In this document: piece by piece, positions 31,745 to 44,403 of the stretch
How positions within the stretch are numbered: the stretch's first letter is position 1
Layout: each line of letters opens with the position of its first letter
From: Adineta ricciae
Taxonomy: Eukaryota > Rotifera > Eurotatoria > Adinetida > Adinetidae
DNA length: 64,000 bases
Reading direction: 5' to 3'
NCBI GenBank assembly: GCA_905250025.1
Contig: CAJNOJ010000330.1
Span: 41,930-105,929, forward strand
Translations under genes and position numbers: made by a program
Notes under the pieces: generated by a model
Told to the model about the DNA's origin: nothing
Database searches by the model: none
Seen by the model: only the letters and a program-made list of their open reading frames with translations

Positions 31745-33168
31745 TTCTTACACTGATCCTTTTTGTCAGATTTTTTTCAAGAATAAAAATAATACACGAA
31801 TGACTTCAAGCACCAATGGTTTTCTTTCTTTCTATGTTTCTCATTTCATTTGAGTAAATTTGGTTCATTATCAAATGTTCTTATGCCTGAACACTGCCAT
31901 GCATTCCACAAAGAACAGATCGTTATGTCACGAGCAATTATTCTAAAATAAGTGTACGCAGGTAGTTTCCACTGATGATTTTACACACTTGACATGACCC
32001 TTTCTGTCAATGAAAACTTTTGATACAAATACCATCTCTTGTCTGTCTTATTATTTGAAGAAAAAAAGAAGTGTCACAAACATAGACAAAGAAAAAAAAC
32101 AAGAGAAACAATACACATATAAGATTGAAAAAGGGAAAAGTTTATAATCAACACCGTGACATACAAAGACAAGAAAAGGAAAATCAAATAATCAATTACA
32201 TTAATACCGATGATGAATTTGGAAAGAAGACAGACGTACGTACGAAAAAATGAAAAAATCAATACATAACACATCGAAATCGAAGAGAAAAAAGAAAAAG
32301 CTACATTCCAAAGTCAAAGCGAAACAGATGCTCGAGTCGAACGCAGCTCCGATCGAGCGAATCATAGTGATGATACTGTTCTGTAAAGAAAAATTACAAA
32401 CACATAGCAAATTGAAGACACGACAACAGAAAACGTTTTAAACAGCACTGCTCAATGAGGTGACTATTCGAGAAAGAAAGGAAATGAACATCTTTGTACA
32501 AAAGAAAAAGAAAAGAAAACGCAACACAGTCGATAGGCTTTTCTGAAAAAATGAAAACGTATGACAATCGAAATCCCTGATAAGAAACGAACGAACACAC
32601 AAAACGGTTCTTCGAGGCAAAAGAAAGTAAAATGCGCACAAAAAGATCTAGAGAAAAGAAAATCTATGGCAAGTCAGTATGTACGTATTCGACTTCTGAA
32701 CGAAGGTTTCTCTTCCAGTCGAACGCAAAAGGGGAGAATATCGTACCTGAACATTTCGTGCGCGTTCATATAGGTTTTTTATCACTAAGACAAGAGATTC
32801 AACAGAAAACGAAAAACAACAACAACAACAACAAATATGTTTGAGGTCTCTGCGAGGATCATCCTATATATACACACATACACACAAAAATCGATTCAAA
32901 AGAAAACTGCTAAGCAGATGAACAATTCGCTTAAATACGTGGCCGATTTTTCTGTCTTTTCAAAGACATGCTGAGCAAAGCATAGCACTGAGTGACGATA
33001 AAATTTCGCTCGTTTTCTTTTTTATGCGTTTAAAACACCAAAGAATTCAAATCAAGAATAAACAATAGATAGATAGTTGCACTATGAGCAGTAGTATTCA
33101 AACAGAAATCCCTGAAGTACGATTGAGAAATAAAATACACAACCTGCAAATCGTGGTAGTGATTACCA
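31745..33168. other. Long FOXO 3' UTR region, purine-rich on the plus strand
   Basis: About 1.4 kb between the small-protein stop (+) and the FOXO stop (-). From about 32040 the plus strand is strongly purine-rich (AGAAAAG-type), so the minus-strand transcript would be U/C-rich. A short CAA repeat lies at about 32815-32833. All ORFs here are compositional artefacts. Most of it is probably FOXO 3' UTR. Confidence 0.45.
31782..31787 (+). promoter_or_regulatory. Polyadenylation signal after the p23/PfpI/small-protein cluster
   Basis: AATAAA lies 37 nt after the last stop codon. It is the only canonical signal I see downstream of any of the three genes. Confidence 0.55.
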
Positions 33169-36100
33169 CTAGAATGAACAAGCAGATGAAACAAGAGCAG
33201 CAGGTGTACTTGATGGACGACTGATAGAGTTGGGACTGGATTGATGATTGACATCAGTCTCATCAGGAGATGACGATGTAGATGTTGGTGGTGATAAAGA
33301 CGAAATTTCATTTCGATTAAGCATAACAGTAACTGGATTGTGACTATTGGATCGAACACCATTTCGATGTCGTGGTGTCGTCGATGATGATTGTGGCCCT
33401 TCGTGATCATCGTCATCTTCGATGATGCCGCCTTCGTCATCACTTGTGTAATCCATTGGTTCAGGTAAAGATTTATCATTGGTTGAATGCCGCTGTTGTT
33501 GTTGCTGTAAAAGTCGTCGAAGAATAGTTCGAGCATTCAATAAACGTTTGTTATCTGTCGAAGAATTTGTCGACGAACCAGTGCATTTGGTGTTCAAGAA
33601 ATTGGTTATCGACGCATTATTATTGTGGGATTGTTGTTGTTGATGCTGAAGAGCGATTGCCTTTAGAACTGTTAGTGGCACACCTAATGAAAGAAGTTCT
33701 TCATAACTTTTTTCATTTAATCCAAAAAATGGTTGTTTTGTTTTATCTTCTGCATCATCGTTTGTTGTTTGTGCATTGGGTGATATTTCAATTATTGTTC
33801 GATCTTCATCTTCATCGCTGTGAATATCATTTACGGGCAGTGGTATCGAAACGTTCATTGACATCGGTTCAGCATCATCGTCATTGTCATCATCAATACA
33901 AATATTTCGTGATGGTTTCGAATGTTCACCTTGATTATTATTATTGAGATCTTTCAAGCGTTCTTCATCGAGCATTTGATAGAACTTTGAACGCTTTTTC
34001 GGTGGCATCTTACGTATACGTTCCATAAGATCATCAACATAGCCACCGACTGAATTCAATGCTAGTGTTTGCCGCTCGTCCATTTCAATATCGTTATCGT
34101 TAGCAGTTATTTTTGTTAAGCGTTGTACTAGATGATTCGTACCGTGTTTCGAATTGTAATGATAGGATGATGACGACGTTTCAGACGTAATTGATGAACC
34201 TGAACCTGTTCGAATCGATGATGCTATCGGAGATGTTTGGCGATTAGTCGCCAGGCCCGATTCATAGCCACTTGAAGCATTCGATGTTGACTAAAACACG
34301 AAGAAAAGATTTTACTTATTAGGTACTTTCATCAGCGTAATCTGTAATAACAAAAAAAGCTACGATTAAGATTAGTTGACAAGAATAGATCTACTAATCG
34401 GCTTAAGTTATTGTTTCCGACAGATTGCGAGCACTTTCGACATCAGAGGGTGAGTTATAATAATAATAAATCATTGAGCCTAGTGTCGAATACTTCGAAC
34501 TTACTGAATCTTTTCTTGGTGGCATATATTCATCATGTTCGTCATCACTTGGGCCACCATGACTTGTTGTCGACGAAAATCCGCTCGAACGTCGTCGGTA
34601 ATTATGATAAGCTGCTGTAAGTAAATCAATCTGTTGTTGTTGTTGTTGTTGCTGTTGTTGTTGTTGTGCAGTAAGTGTTGATGGGCCATTATTTTGATTG
34701 ATTCTCTGTCTTACAAGATATGCTGATGGTACCGAGCCGTTTGGATATGAGGCACGAGGCACTTTATAACGAGGATCATTGGCAAAATGGTGTTGTTCGT
34801 CATGAGAGTTATTCACTGATAAAAGCTTAAGTGTTTCGGGATTAAGATACGGCGGTAATTTATTGTGATGACCATTATTCGAATTCGATCGGTTGATGTA
34901 GTTCTGAAGTTCATTAATTGCATTTGTGGGATTTTGTTGTTGATGATGATATTGTTGTTGTTGTTGTTGTTGCTGTTGTTGTTGTTGTGCCTGAGCTGCC
35001 GCTTGCACTGCTGCATGCCAGAATTTTGTTTGAGCTAATAATTTATTTTGCGCTGCAGCTGCAGCAGCTGCTGCTGTCGAATACGACGGTGGTGAACTAC
35101 CACGTCTCTGCAAGGATGGTGAAAGATTATTCAACTCGGAATTAGTACGTGTATTCATTGGTGGAGGTGCAGGTGGTAAATATGCATTGCGTTGTTGTTG
35201 ATTAATCATCATTTTATTTGAATTGGATGAATGATGATGATGTCGATTGCCATTGTATGATTGTGACTGCTGTCGATACGACGATAGAAGCCATTCGGCA
35301 TGCTGCTGTTGTTGTTGTTGTTGTTGTTGCTGTTGCTGTTGCTGTGGTTTATATCTGTCAGCGGTGAGCGCAACTTTTTTCGGAATTGGAAGGCCCGGCT
35401 CATTTGCATATGTTAAAGAGGAATGCCGATGTGAAACAGGCGTTGTCTGTTGCGTACTTGATTGTGATGGTATTGTTTGTTGTTTGTGCTTATTGATCAT
35501 GGCCGCTGTTGCTGCTTGAGAGCTCAAAAATGCTCGATAGGCGGCTGGATCTGTCACACCCGCTGACATCATTGCAGCAGCAACAGATAACTGATTGAGT
35601 GTTGACGACGATCCATTGCCATGTGCGTGTTCATTGACACGCGTTGCTTTCGGTGCTGAATTTGTTGAATGACGATGATAATTATTGGACAGTGTCGATG
35701 ACTTTGATTCAATAATCTGTTCAGAATTTGTTGACGTGCTTGATGGAGGATTTAGATTTGAAACAGCCGCAGCTGCAGCTGCTGCAGCAGCCGCCGCTGC
35801 CCGTTTTCGTTTTAAACTATATTTCTTGTAGGGAGAATTATTCTTGAACGATGGGTTTATTGTCCAAACGTATTTAACTGGACCTTTTGATAAGGATGAT
35901 ATAACAGGTACACGTATAAATTGATTGTGCAAAGATAAATTATGGCGAATTGAATTCTAAATGAAAGAAGATAATAAAGAAAAGTTATGAAGTTGTGTTC
36001 TTTCGATGTTATACGTTGAATCCTTACCTTCCATCCCCAGCTTGTTTTCGCATCGATTTTATCTTTGAAATATGGTACAAATTTAACAATCCATTCATAG

Positions 36101-36834
36101 ACTTCATTTAATGTTAACCGTTTCCATGGACTACTATCGATAGCACGTGTAATCAATTGAGCATAAGAGAGATTACCCCATGGATTACGATAAGTCTTGT
36201 TGATGCCAATACCAAGTTCTTGTATAATTGATTTTGCTAAACGTTTATCATATTCAGCAAGNCTTGTTTTCGCATCGATTTTATCTTTGAAATATGGTAC
36301 AAATTTAACAATCCATTCATAGACTTCATTTAATGTTAACCGTTTCCATGGACTACTATCGATAGCACGTGTAATCAATTGAGCATAAGAGAGATTACCC
36401 CATGGATTACGATAAGTCTTGTTGATGCCAATACCAAGTTCTTGTATAATTGATTTTGCTAAACGTTTATCATATTCAGCAAGTATATCACGTTTCTCTT
36501 TTCGATGACGTGGCCACGTATTGAAACGGACACGATCACGGTGTGCACTGTTACCGGTGCCAGCTGCATCGAGAAGTGAGGTACTTTGGGAAAAGCGTCT
36601 ATGACTGGGACGAAGGGAGGTTGTTGCTTGAGGAGCTTGAAGATTTGAAGATGTGGGCGACGGCGATCGATCTGAATAAACCTGTCGATGACACATTGTG
36701 TCGGGTGGTGAGTCAACAATTAAAGATGAATAATCGCCTGTAGTCGACGGAACGTAGTGATGATTAGACATCTCTTCATCGTTGTCGTCATCGACAACAA
36801 GTGAAATGTCAATTGGATGACGAGAATGATGCAT
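33169..36834 (-). CDS. FOXO: Forkhead box O transcription factor (FOXO)
   Basis: Exons 36834-36028 (containing an assembly duplication), 35956-34505 and 34290-33169 give about 1052 aa once the 222-nt insertion is discounted. Residues about 105-112 contain RVRFNTWP, an RxRxxT AKT/14-3-3 site equal to FOXO Thr32. The forkhead domain follows: NPWGNLSYAQLITRAIDSSP, WKRLTLNEVYEWIVKFVPYF, KDKIDAKTSWGWKNSIRHNL. The WGN start and the five-residue KIDAKTSW-type insertion before GWKN mark FOXO among forkhead proteins. After it comes KRKR plus a ~13-Ala run, then poly-Gln blocks, His/Asn-rich stretches and a Ser-rich tail. FOXO is a nuclear/cytosolic effector of insulin-PI3K-AKT signalling controlling stress resistance and metabolism. 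If the second intron is retained, the protein ends at 34403 with a different tail. Confidence 0.92.
36041..36483. repeat. Exact 221-bp direct duplication around one N (assembly join)
   Basis: Bases 36041-36261 and 36263-36483 are identical, separated only by N at 36262. The copy lies inside the FOXO forkhead exon and would double part of the domain in frame (222 nt, 74 codons). It is most simply an unresolved contig overlap. Confidence 0.95.
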
Positions 36835-39800
36835 AGTCGATACTACTTACTATCTGACCATTTGGCCGTCAATGACTGTTAACTTACAGAGCATCTGGAA
36901 AAAATGGAAGAAAGAAATTCAACATTTTTTTTTCTCATGGGAACCATCTGGTGTATGTGTATGCACGAATGCATCAATGTATGTATTGATCGAAAAATAC
37001 ACTCATTGCTATTACATAAGAAATAATATAGCAAAGAGAGTTCAACTTCTCTGAGGTCTCTCGAAATGGATATAGTAAAAATGTCACCCATAACTGCACT
37101 GCTGGCAGAAGAGAAGAAAAAGGGAACGAGGAAAAAAAGTTGACCCTTATACCTTCTATCGCCCGTTCGTATGCGTTCGTTTTTTTTTCTTTTTCTCTCG
37201 TGTTGCATGCATGGAAACGACGAGAGAGCAAAAACACAATCACAGAGAGCGTCGTCCGATGATGCATTCCGCCAACGAGCACGCTCCTCGTTTTTTTTTA
37301 TGTTATGTGCTCAAGCGTACGTCAATACACATCTCTTTCTCATATTTTTTTATGCGCTTTGCTTACACGGCGCGGCCGAAAACAAAAGGAAAGCGCGACC
37401 TCTCTCTTCTATTCTTACATATATGTGTATACGCAACAAAAGTCATCACGAGATTTTTTCTTGACGAGAATAGCGATAAGCCTGACCGCAAAAGTTTACA
37501 ACAAGTAAAAGCAAGAAGAAAAAAANATGTGCTCAAGCGTACGTCAATACACATCTCTTTCTCATATTTTTTTATGCGCTTTGCTTACACGGCGCGGCCG
37601 AAAACAAAAGGAAAGCGCGACCTCTCTCTTCTATTCTTACATATATGTGTATACGCAACAAAAGTCATCACGAGATTTTTTCTTGACGAGAATAGCGATA
37701 AGCCTGACCGCAAAAGTTTACAACAAGTAAAAGCAAGAAGAAAAAAAAAAAGAAGAAAAAAGAATTGAGAGAACAATGTTGCAAAAATATACCTAGACAA
37801 ATAAAAGGAAAAAAAAGCAAGAAGAAAAAGAAGAAACAATTGCTAAAATTAACAAAAGTAATAACGGCAAATGTATATGAAAACTCTTATGCAACTCATT
37901 TATTTTCTTATTTCATTCAATCTTCATCTCTGCATTTTTCATCATTCCTCCGGGAAAGAAAATCGAAATAGTAACAACGGACATATTTTCTCCGTCGAAT
38001 CTGCTGCGGAGATTTACATACACACATATGTATCCTATCTAAATGATAAAAAAGGAAAGGAAGAAATCATTTTGGACAATACTCGCACCTTGTCATCAAT
38101 TGCCTAATGTTTATTTATTTTGCTCGAATATATGTATACATATATGCGATGCTTGGTCGAAAGGGCATAGAGGGTGTGCACAAAAGCGAAGGGAAATCAT
38201 CACATCATACATCCTATCCTAGGACCCATAAGTACAAGGCTCTTTTTTCCTCCTCGGTCTTTTTTTCTTTACTTAGTATTGTCACATTATCGTTGTCGCT
38301 TGTCGACCAGGCGCATGTACTTTTTGCTTCATATATATATATATATATACATATATCGTATGAGTGCAAGCAGATTCTTTGAGAAGAATAAAAATCTTTT
38401 TTTTTTCTTCTTTTTTCTCGCGCGTACTCATACAAACTGGTAATGGAGAAAAAAATAGCTGCTGGGTGCGAAAAGCGAACAAGGTTGTCAATATTACGCA
38501 ATGATATGCGGACGCGCGTGTATGTGAACGCTCGTTCTGTTTTTATTATTGACATAATATATTACGATATGAGGTATACATACGCTCTTCTATTTTCTTG
38601 TTTCTATAGTAAAATACATACATTGCCTTTTTCTTTTCTACATGTATGCTCTCCAACCATCCACCTCCAATATACATCTCCATGTACGCGTATGATTAAA
38701 AAAATGACTAAAAAATCAAACTGTTTCTATTGTTACGATGTAATCAACAAGTTGTAAAAAAGAACGGAAAAAGATTATCTTTCGTCAACAAACTATATTT
38801 AAACAGAAAAAGAAGAAACTCAGTGGAACGGTATTTTGATCCTGTTGTAATAGAGACATCTATTTATAAACGTGTTTTAAAAACAACAGCCACATATAGA
38901 GTATCATTTGTAATCCTTAAATCATGAATCTAGTATTTGTTTATTCATGTTATTTAAAAAAACGAGAGAAACTTTGAGAACATTCTGACAGATGGATGAA
39001 TATCCTGATTTTACATCATACTTGTAAGAAAAGTACTTTGCATCAGCGTAGGCGACGTACACTGCTCTCATTAAGAAGAAGAAGGAGAAGAACAGAAAGA
39101 AGACTGATTAGGAATTCACCAACGCCTACCTCTTCGTTCAGTATATCATCATTACATAATAGATTAGATTCCGGCATACATAGAATCGAACGTGAGCAAA
39201 AATATGACTCGAAATGAGAACGAGAATTTTTCTTTCTACATCTATTTAAAATATTAACTTAAAATGTGACTCAACTCATCAACGTCATTCTGGTACATTC
39301 GAGGTCATATGTAAGCTTCACTGGTAGTAAACAAACCTATTTATGGATAGGAATACGAATTTTAGTCCTCGAACTTGATCTAAAGACTTACTCTTCTTTT
39401 TCTATCTCGTTCAGTTGATCAAGGACACGTGATAGGATATAGTTTGTTCATCTTACATAAGAACACATTGATGGCGATGAGAAACACTCGGAACTCGAAT
39501 TCTCGACTCTTATCACTCAAAACACACTTCATTCAACACATCACCTAGTAATCAATTTTCTTCATTAACGATCAATGTTTTTATCTATAAACATCGCGAA
39601 AGTGTGCAGATGAAGTAAGAGGAGAAAGAAGACTAAAAGTGTTTGAAAAGTTCTACGTAGAATAAGAATGAGAGGAGAAGAAGAATATCACATTTTTTAT
39701 ACTTTACGTCAATAGATTGAATCAATATTGGATTAACACATAATAAGAAACATCTTACGCAAAACGAATAACGATCAAAACGAAGTCAATCTATCTATCT

Positions 39801-41619
39801 TTCTCATCCAAAACATATGTGACCTTCGTTAGTCGCCTTGAATTTCTTTATCTTAACGAGAGTGCAAGGGAAAAGATAGAAAGAGAGGGAGAAAAATCCG
39901 CTCTTTTTCTGGTCAAGATCAGAGCGATATCTTGAATTTTGAAGAATCTTATTGTTTTATATCGTCTTTCCAAGGCTGAGTTCTCTTCAGATATACATAC
40001 AGAAAATATGACGATGATCAATCAACCTTCCATATGCCAGGAATATCAACAAGGCGGCTCTCAAGGTTTGAAGATACTGTTGCTACTATTCACAGTTAAT
40101 GCTGGTATTTTCTTCTTTTCTTGCTTTTCCATCATAGCGCAATGATGTGTGTTCAAGAACAAATATTGCCTTCTATGCTCTTTCTTATCTACTTCTTCTT
40201 CCTTTTCTCTCGTTCTCTCTCGAAAATACACAAATGTAATCAGCAGCGAACGCTGATAAAATCTATGTATATGACGCAATCGAATGTTCTCCCTTTCTCT
40301 CTCTCTCTCTGGTCCTCTCTTTCTGATTCAATCAAGAAAACGAATACACAGGGCAAAGAAAAAGAGAAAAAGAAACCGAGAGAGAACTTGCCGATCGAGC
40401 ATTACTCAAGGTTTTTCTTTCTATACTTGTGCAGCAAATAACCTTGAACAGCTGTTCGAACTGGCCGTTGTTGTATTAAATGAGATATTACTTTTATTCT
40501 CAAAACACTGTATTCTTTTCTTTTTCTTTTTTTTTTATTTGCCACTCATACCTCGATTACATACACATTTTTCTGCTTTTTTTCTCATGCAATCTGCTGT
40601 TCAAATATACATTTACGAACAAGTAACCCTGAACGGACCTTGAACTATAATGATGGTAGAAAGGGACAGTGTACGTTGAAGAAAGGAACGAGAGAGAAGA
40701 AGAAAAAAAAGTGAACGAGCTTTTCATTTTTCTTCTTCAATCAATGCAAAAACAGAAGAGAGAAAAGAAACCTGCTGTAAACAAGAAAAGAAAATAGAAC
40801 TTGTACAAATGTAATAATAAAAAAAGAACTCCTAGAAGATTACATCATCGAGGTTAACAATACTGCCGCTTACCTAACATTTCAATCAGGTTTTTTTGAT
40901 TCATGTTTCTACAAGCATAAAATTAATGAATGAATGGAAGAAAAGAAAACGATAAATGTTAATGTGTTATATAAAATAAGCATCAACGATGGGATCATTT
41001 GTGAAGAAAAACCGAAGAGAGAACTTTCTTTTTGATCTTAGTCTAATTAAAGAACAACAATGACGAATGAAATCTCAGTCAAGGATATATCGTTATGATG
41101 AACAATCCTGTTTTCGTAATCAATGAATATGAACAAATTCCTTGTTCTATTGACCATCTTATACATTTCGAAGTTTGTTACTATGAGTGATTCTTCAATT
41201 CACAATTTTACGCAATTGTGTTTGTTCTTTAGAATGATATACGTAATAACGTTCATTGAAGATAAATATAGTTCATGGAAAATAAAATGTGACATCAAGA
41301 AATTCGTCATGTTGTTTCTTTAGATGTCAGGAAAACTATTTTATACTTAATGAACTGTCGCTCGGAATTATTTCATTTGTCAGAATTGACACGGATAATT
41401 CTATATTGATATAATCAAGTTTAAGTAGAACTTAAAAAAAATAAATCTTCTTTGACTTCGTTATACTTGTCCGAAATGATAAATGAAAAAATCAATTGAA
41501 ATTGCCATCGATTCGAATTACGTCAATATTCTGTCTCGCGAGATTTACTTCATGTTATCTATTTATTTACGAATGCTTAGAAAGTTCACACGAGAGAGAG
41601 AAAACAAAACAGTTCTGTA
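36835..41619. other. Large gene-free region upstream of FOXO
   Basis: About 4.8 kb (less one 222-bp assembly duplication) without a supported gene. Features seen are purine/pyrimidine-skewed stretches, a TA run at about 38332-38350, T/CT tracts at 38396-38418 and 40300-40325, and many short ORFs without splice context. Two ORFs with a hydrophobic segment (ending 40145 and at 41123-41323) were considered and not accepted. It is the best candidate here for FOXO distal regulatory DNA and 5' UTR exons. Confidence 0.45.
37305..37747. repeat. Second exact 221-bp direct duplication around one N (assembly join)
   Basis: Bases 37305-37525 and 37527-37747 are identical with a single N at 37526. Copy length equals that of the other N-centred duplication, which argues for a software-defined overlap, not for biology. 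Confidence 0.95.
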
Positions 41620-44403
41620 TCAAATCAAAGCAAGAACGAGGACAATACGATTCGGAATGGTGATCTAAAACGAAGATATTCAAATAATGAAGGTCATTAT
41701 CGAAGTTTACTTGAAATGAAAATTGCCGTTCGTCCCACATGATGTTCTCCGCTGAAAAGATCTGTTTCTCGTTGATACGATCTGGACCATCGAAGGATTT
41801 CGCATCCGAACTCAAAACAATTTTATATCTATACAAGAACAATCTTCGACAATGTTAGAAAAAGAAAGCAGTGTTTCATACTTTCCGTTATGTCCACATC
41901 CAATGCGATAGTCATCGAAACTTTTTCTTTCGTGAAAATTGAAGATGAATAACAAACCACGTTGACCACGTTCGAATACAATGATTTTATCAGCTTCGAT
42001 GCGTCGACTGATGAACTGGAATCGAATCTGAGTGAGACCGTTCTGAGATCATTGAACTTACTATATCTTTCGCGGATAACCATTGATACTCTTCTTCCAA
42101 GCTGTTCATAGCTCGATCCCACTCGTTCAAATACTTATATCTCAGTGTTTCATCAACCGATAAATGAAATAAACGACGAGCATATTTATAACTTTCATTA
42201 TTTCCTGCTCGAGGAAAATCCAGCCATTCGGGATGACCGAATTCATTACCTACAGGCAAGACCAAAGAAGATTTCTTGGTTGAGTCTCTATTTTTGAAAT
42301 TTACCTTCGAAATTTAACCAACCTTCTCCACCTAATCCATATGTCAATAAACGAATCATTTTATGTAAGGCTAATCCACGTTCTATTACACTTGTTCGTT
42401 CAGCAAAAATGGACATATGAGTATAGATTTGATCGTCGAACAGCCAGTGTGAAATGGTTTTATCGCCGACGAGAGCTTGGTCATGACTTTCCGCATAGGC
42501 AATATTGTTTTCTGACCACCGGCGATTTGTTAATATCCATGAGATATTGCCCATATGCCATTCTTCGTCTTTCTTTTCTTTTAATAATTTAATCCAAACA
42601 TCAGGTATAGCCATTGCTAATCGGTAATCAAAACCAGCACCACCTTCAGCTAACGGTCGACATAACGTCGGCATGCCGGAGACTTCCTATCGTAGAAAGA
42701 AGAATCATTTGAGAGTGAAATAGTACTTTTCAGAAAAGATAGACTTCTGCAATTGTAATCGATTGTGGAAAAAGTGTTTGAGAGACATAATTAGCGAGTT
42801 GAAGATAATTGAATGAATCAGTATCAGTGGCTAAACCAAAATATTCATCATATGTGCCAGAGAAACTATGATCTAGATGATTATCTTCGATAAGTAAAAG
42901 CAAAGTTCAAGGGTGATTAATTACTAATGCCGTGTGAATGATAGAGCATCGACGAAACACCATCGAAACGGAATCCATCGAATTTGAATTCTTCGAGCCA
43001 ATATCGAATATTCGAAAGAAGAAATCGCATGACTTCACGTCTAGATTACAAATCATCTTCGATTTGAACGTGTTTTCAAACAATCGAGAAATTTACTCCA
43101 TGTAATTGAAACATCGACTATCCCACAGACTATGATGGCCACGTGCATTATCATGGAAAAAGCAACCCGCTGTACCATCAAACATATTCAATCCATCTTC
43201 GACGTTTTTGCAGCTATGACTATGCACCAGATCCAACAGAACTGTCAAACCGTGCTTATGAGCCTCATCAATCAGAGCTTTCAGTTCTTCTGGGGTACCA
43301 TAGCGGCTAAAAACTTTGAAATGTGAACAAATTCTTGGAATATGTTCAATCAAATAACCTCGACGGAGCATAGAAACTCGTTACCTGATAACCAAAACTC
43401 GCATAGTAGGGATGTTCCATAATGGCCATTAATTGAATAGTATTGTAACCTTAATTATCGGAAACGAAATCCATCTTCTTTATATATGACAATAATACGA
43501 CAAAAAATACCTTGTTTAATAATGCGCGGAATAACATTAAGACGAAAGTTTTCGTATGTAGCAATTGTCTCTTCGGATGAACTAATTCCTACATGTGCTT
43601 CATAGATTTTCAATCGATCGCGTTTTTTCGGTTGCGAATACTTGAACTGATAAATTTGATCGACGGGTGGATCATAGTATACGCCGTGATACACATTGGC
43701 TTTTTCTACTTTTTGTACATAGCGAGACCATGGACATAGACGAGTGACTAGTTGACCATCGGGTGTTTCTATAAGCAACTAGAAAACTAGTCGTTATTTC
43801 GTGAATCATTCGTTATCATTCTTCTTACTTTGACTGCTTGTCCGTGTTTGATTGTAGTTGATCCATCCAGTAATGGTGGGATCGTTACTCGCCACACACC
43901 CCATTGATCTCGTGTGAATGGATATTGCTTTTCTCGCCAATTATCTACAGTAAAAGCAGATATCATTATCAGAAATAAATCATGAATACGAACTGAAATC
44001 GCCATGAATATACATAGCTTTTGCACCAGGTGCCCATTCAGTAATATTGATTTCATTTGTTTGTCGATTAACCTGGATACCAAAACGTTTATAAGCAGAT
44101 GTGAAAATATCTATTCCTTGCTCTTCTGTTTCCAATTGCTTCAAGAGCTTTTGAAAGACATAATAACTAAAAACGAAACATGAGATATATGCGGTGCAGA
44201 TGATTTTACCGTCGTCGAATTTCATCTTCATATGGTGCAAGATACGGATCGAGTTTGAGTAGATGACCTAACTGAGGTACAACAACATTTGCTGCTTCCC
44301 CTGTTGTCGGTTGTATAATTCTACACTAGAATCAGATAATACAATGCAATTCATTTTCAATGTAACTAAACCGTTGCAAATTGATCACTCCTCCGGAAAA
44401 CAT
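41620..44403 (-). CDS. GBE1: 1,4-alpha-glucan branching enzyme
   Basis: A multi-exon gene (about 13 exons; first 44403-44372, second 44320-44210, last ending at 41620). The N-terminal part has [18 protein letters not shown] (CBM48). The GH13 barrel shows region [11 protein letters not shown], region [20 protein letters not shown] with the catalytic Asp, region III IAEEVSGMP with the acid/base Glu, and region [16 protein letters not shown] with the transition-state Asp. [17 protein letters not shown] and [12 protein letters not shown] follow as in eukaryotic GBE1. The C-terminal beta domain ends [14 protein letters not shown]. The enzyme moves an oligoglucan from an alpha-1,4 chain to an alpha-1,6 branch in cytosolic glycogen synthesis. 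The first intron (44321-44371) is inferred from frame: only the acceptor after GTGTAG gives [11 protein letters not shown]. Family length (~700 aa) is met. Confidence 0.93.

Noticed and set aside
35247-35519. ORF with a 15-residue Cys run
   Set aside because: It is the antisense of the FOXO poly-Gln coding repeat, not a metal-binding protein.
36041-36483. FOXO with a duplicated forkhead domain
   Set aside because: The two copies are identical at nucleotide level including an exact 221-bp length and flank a single N; an assembly join explains it.
39939-40145. ORF with a C-terminal hydrophobic segment (LKILLLLFTVNAGIFFFSCF)
   Set aside because: No signal-peptide position, splice context or similarity; surrounding sequence is compositionally skewed.
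41123-41323. 66-codon ORF with a signal-peptide-like start (MNMNKFLVLLTILYISKF)
   Set aside because: Possible small secreted peptide, but the rest is AT-driven with no family, no Cys pattern and no transcript evidence.
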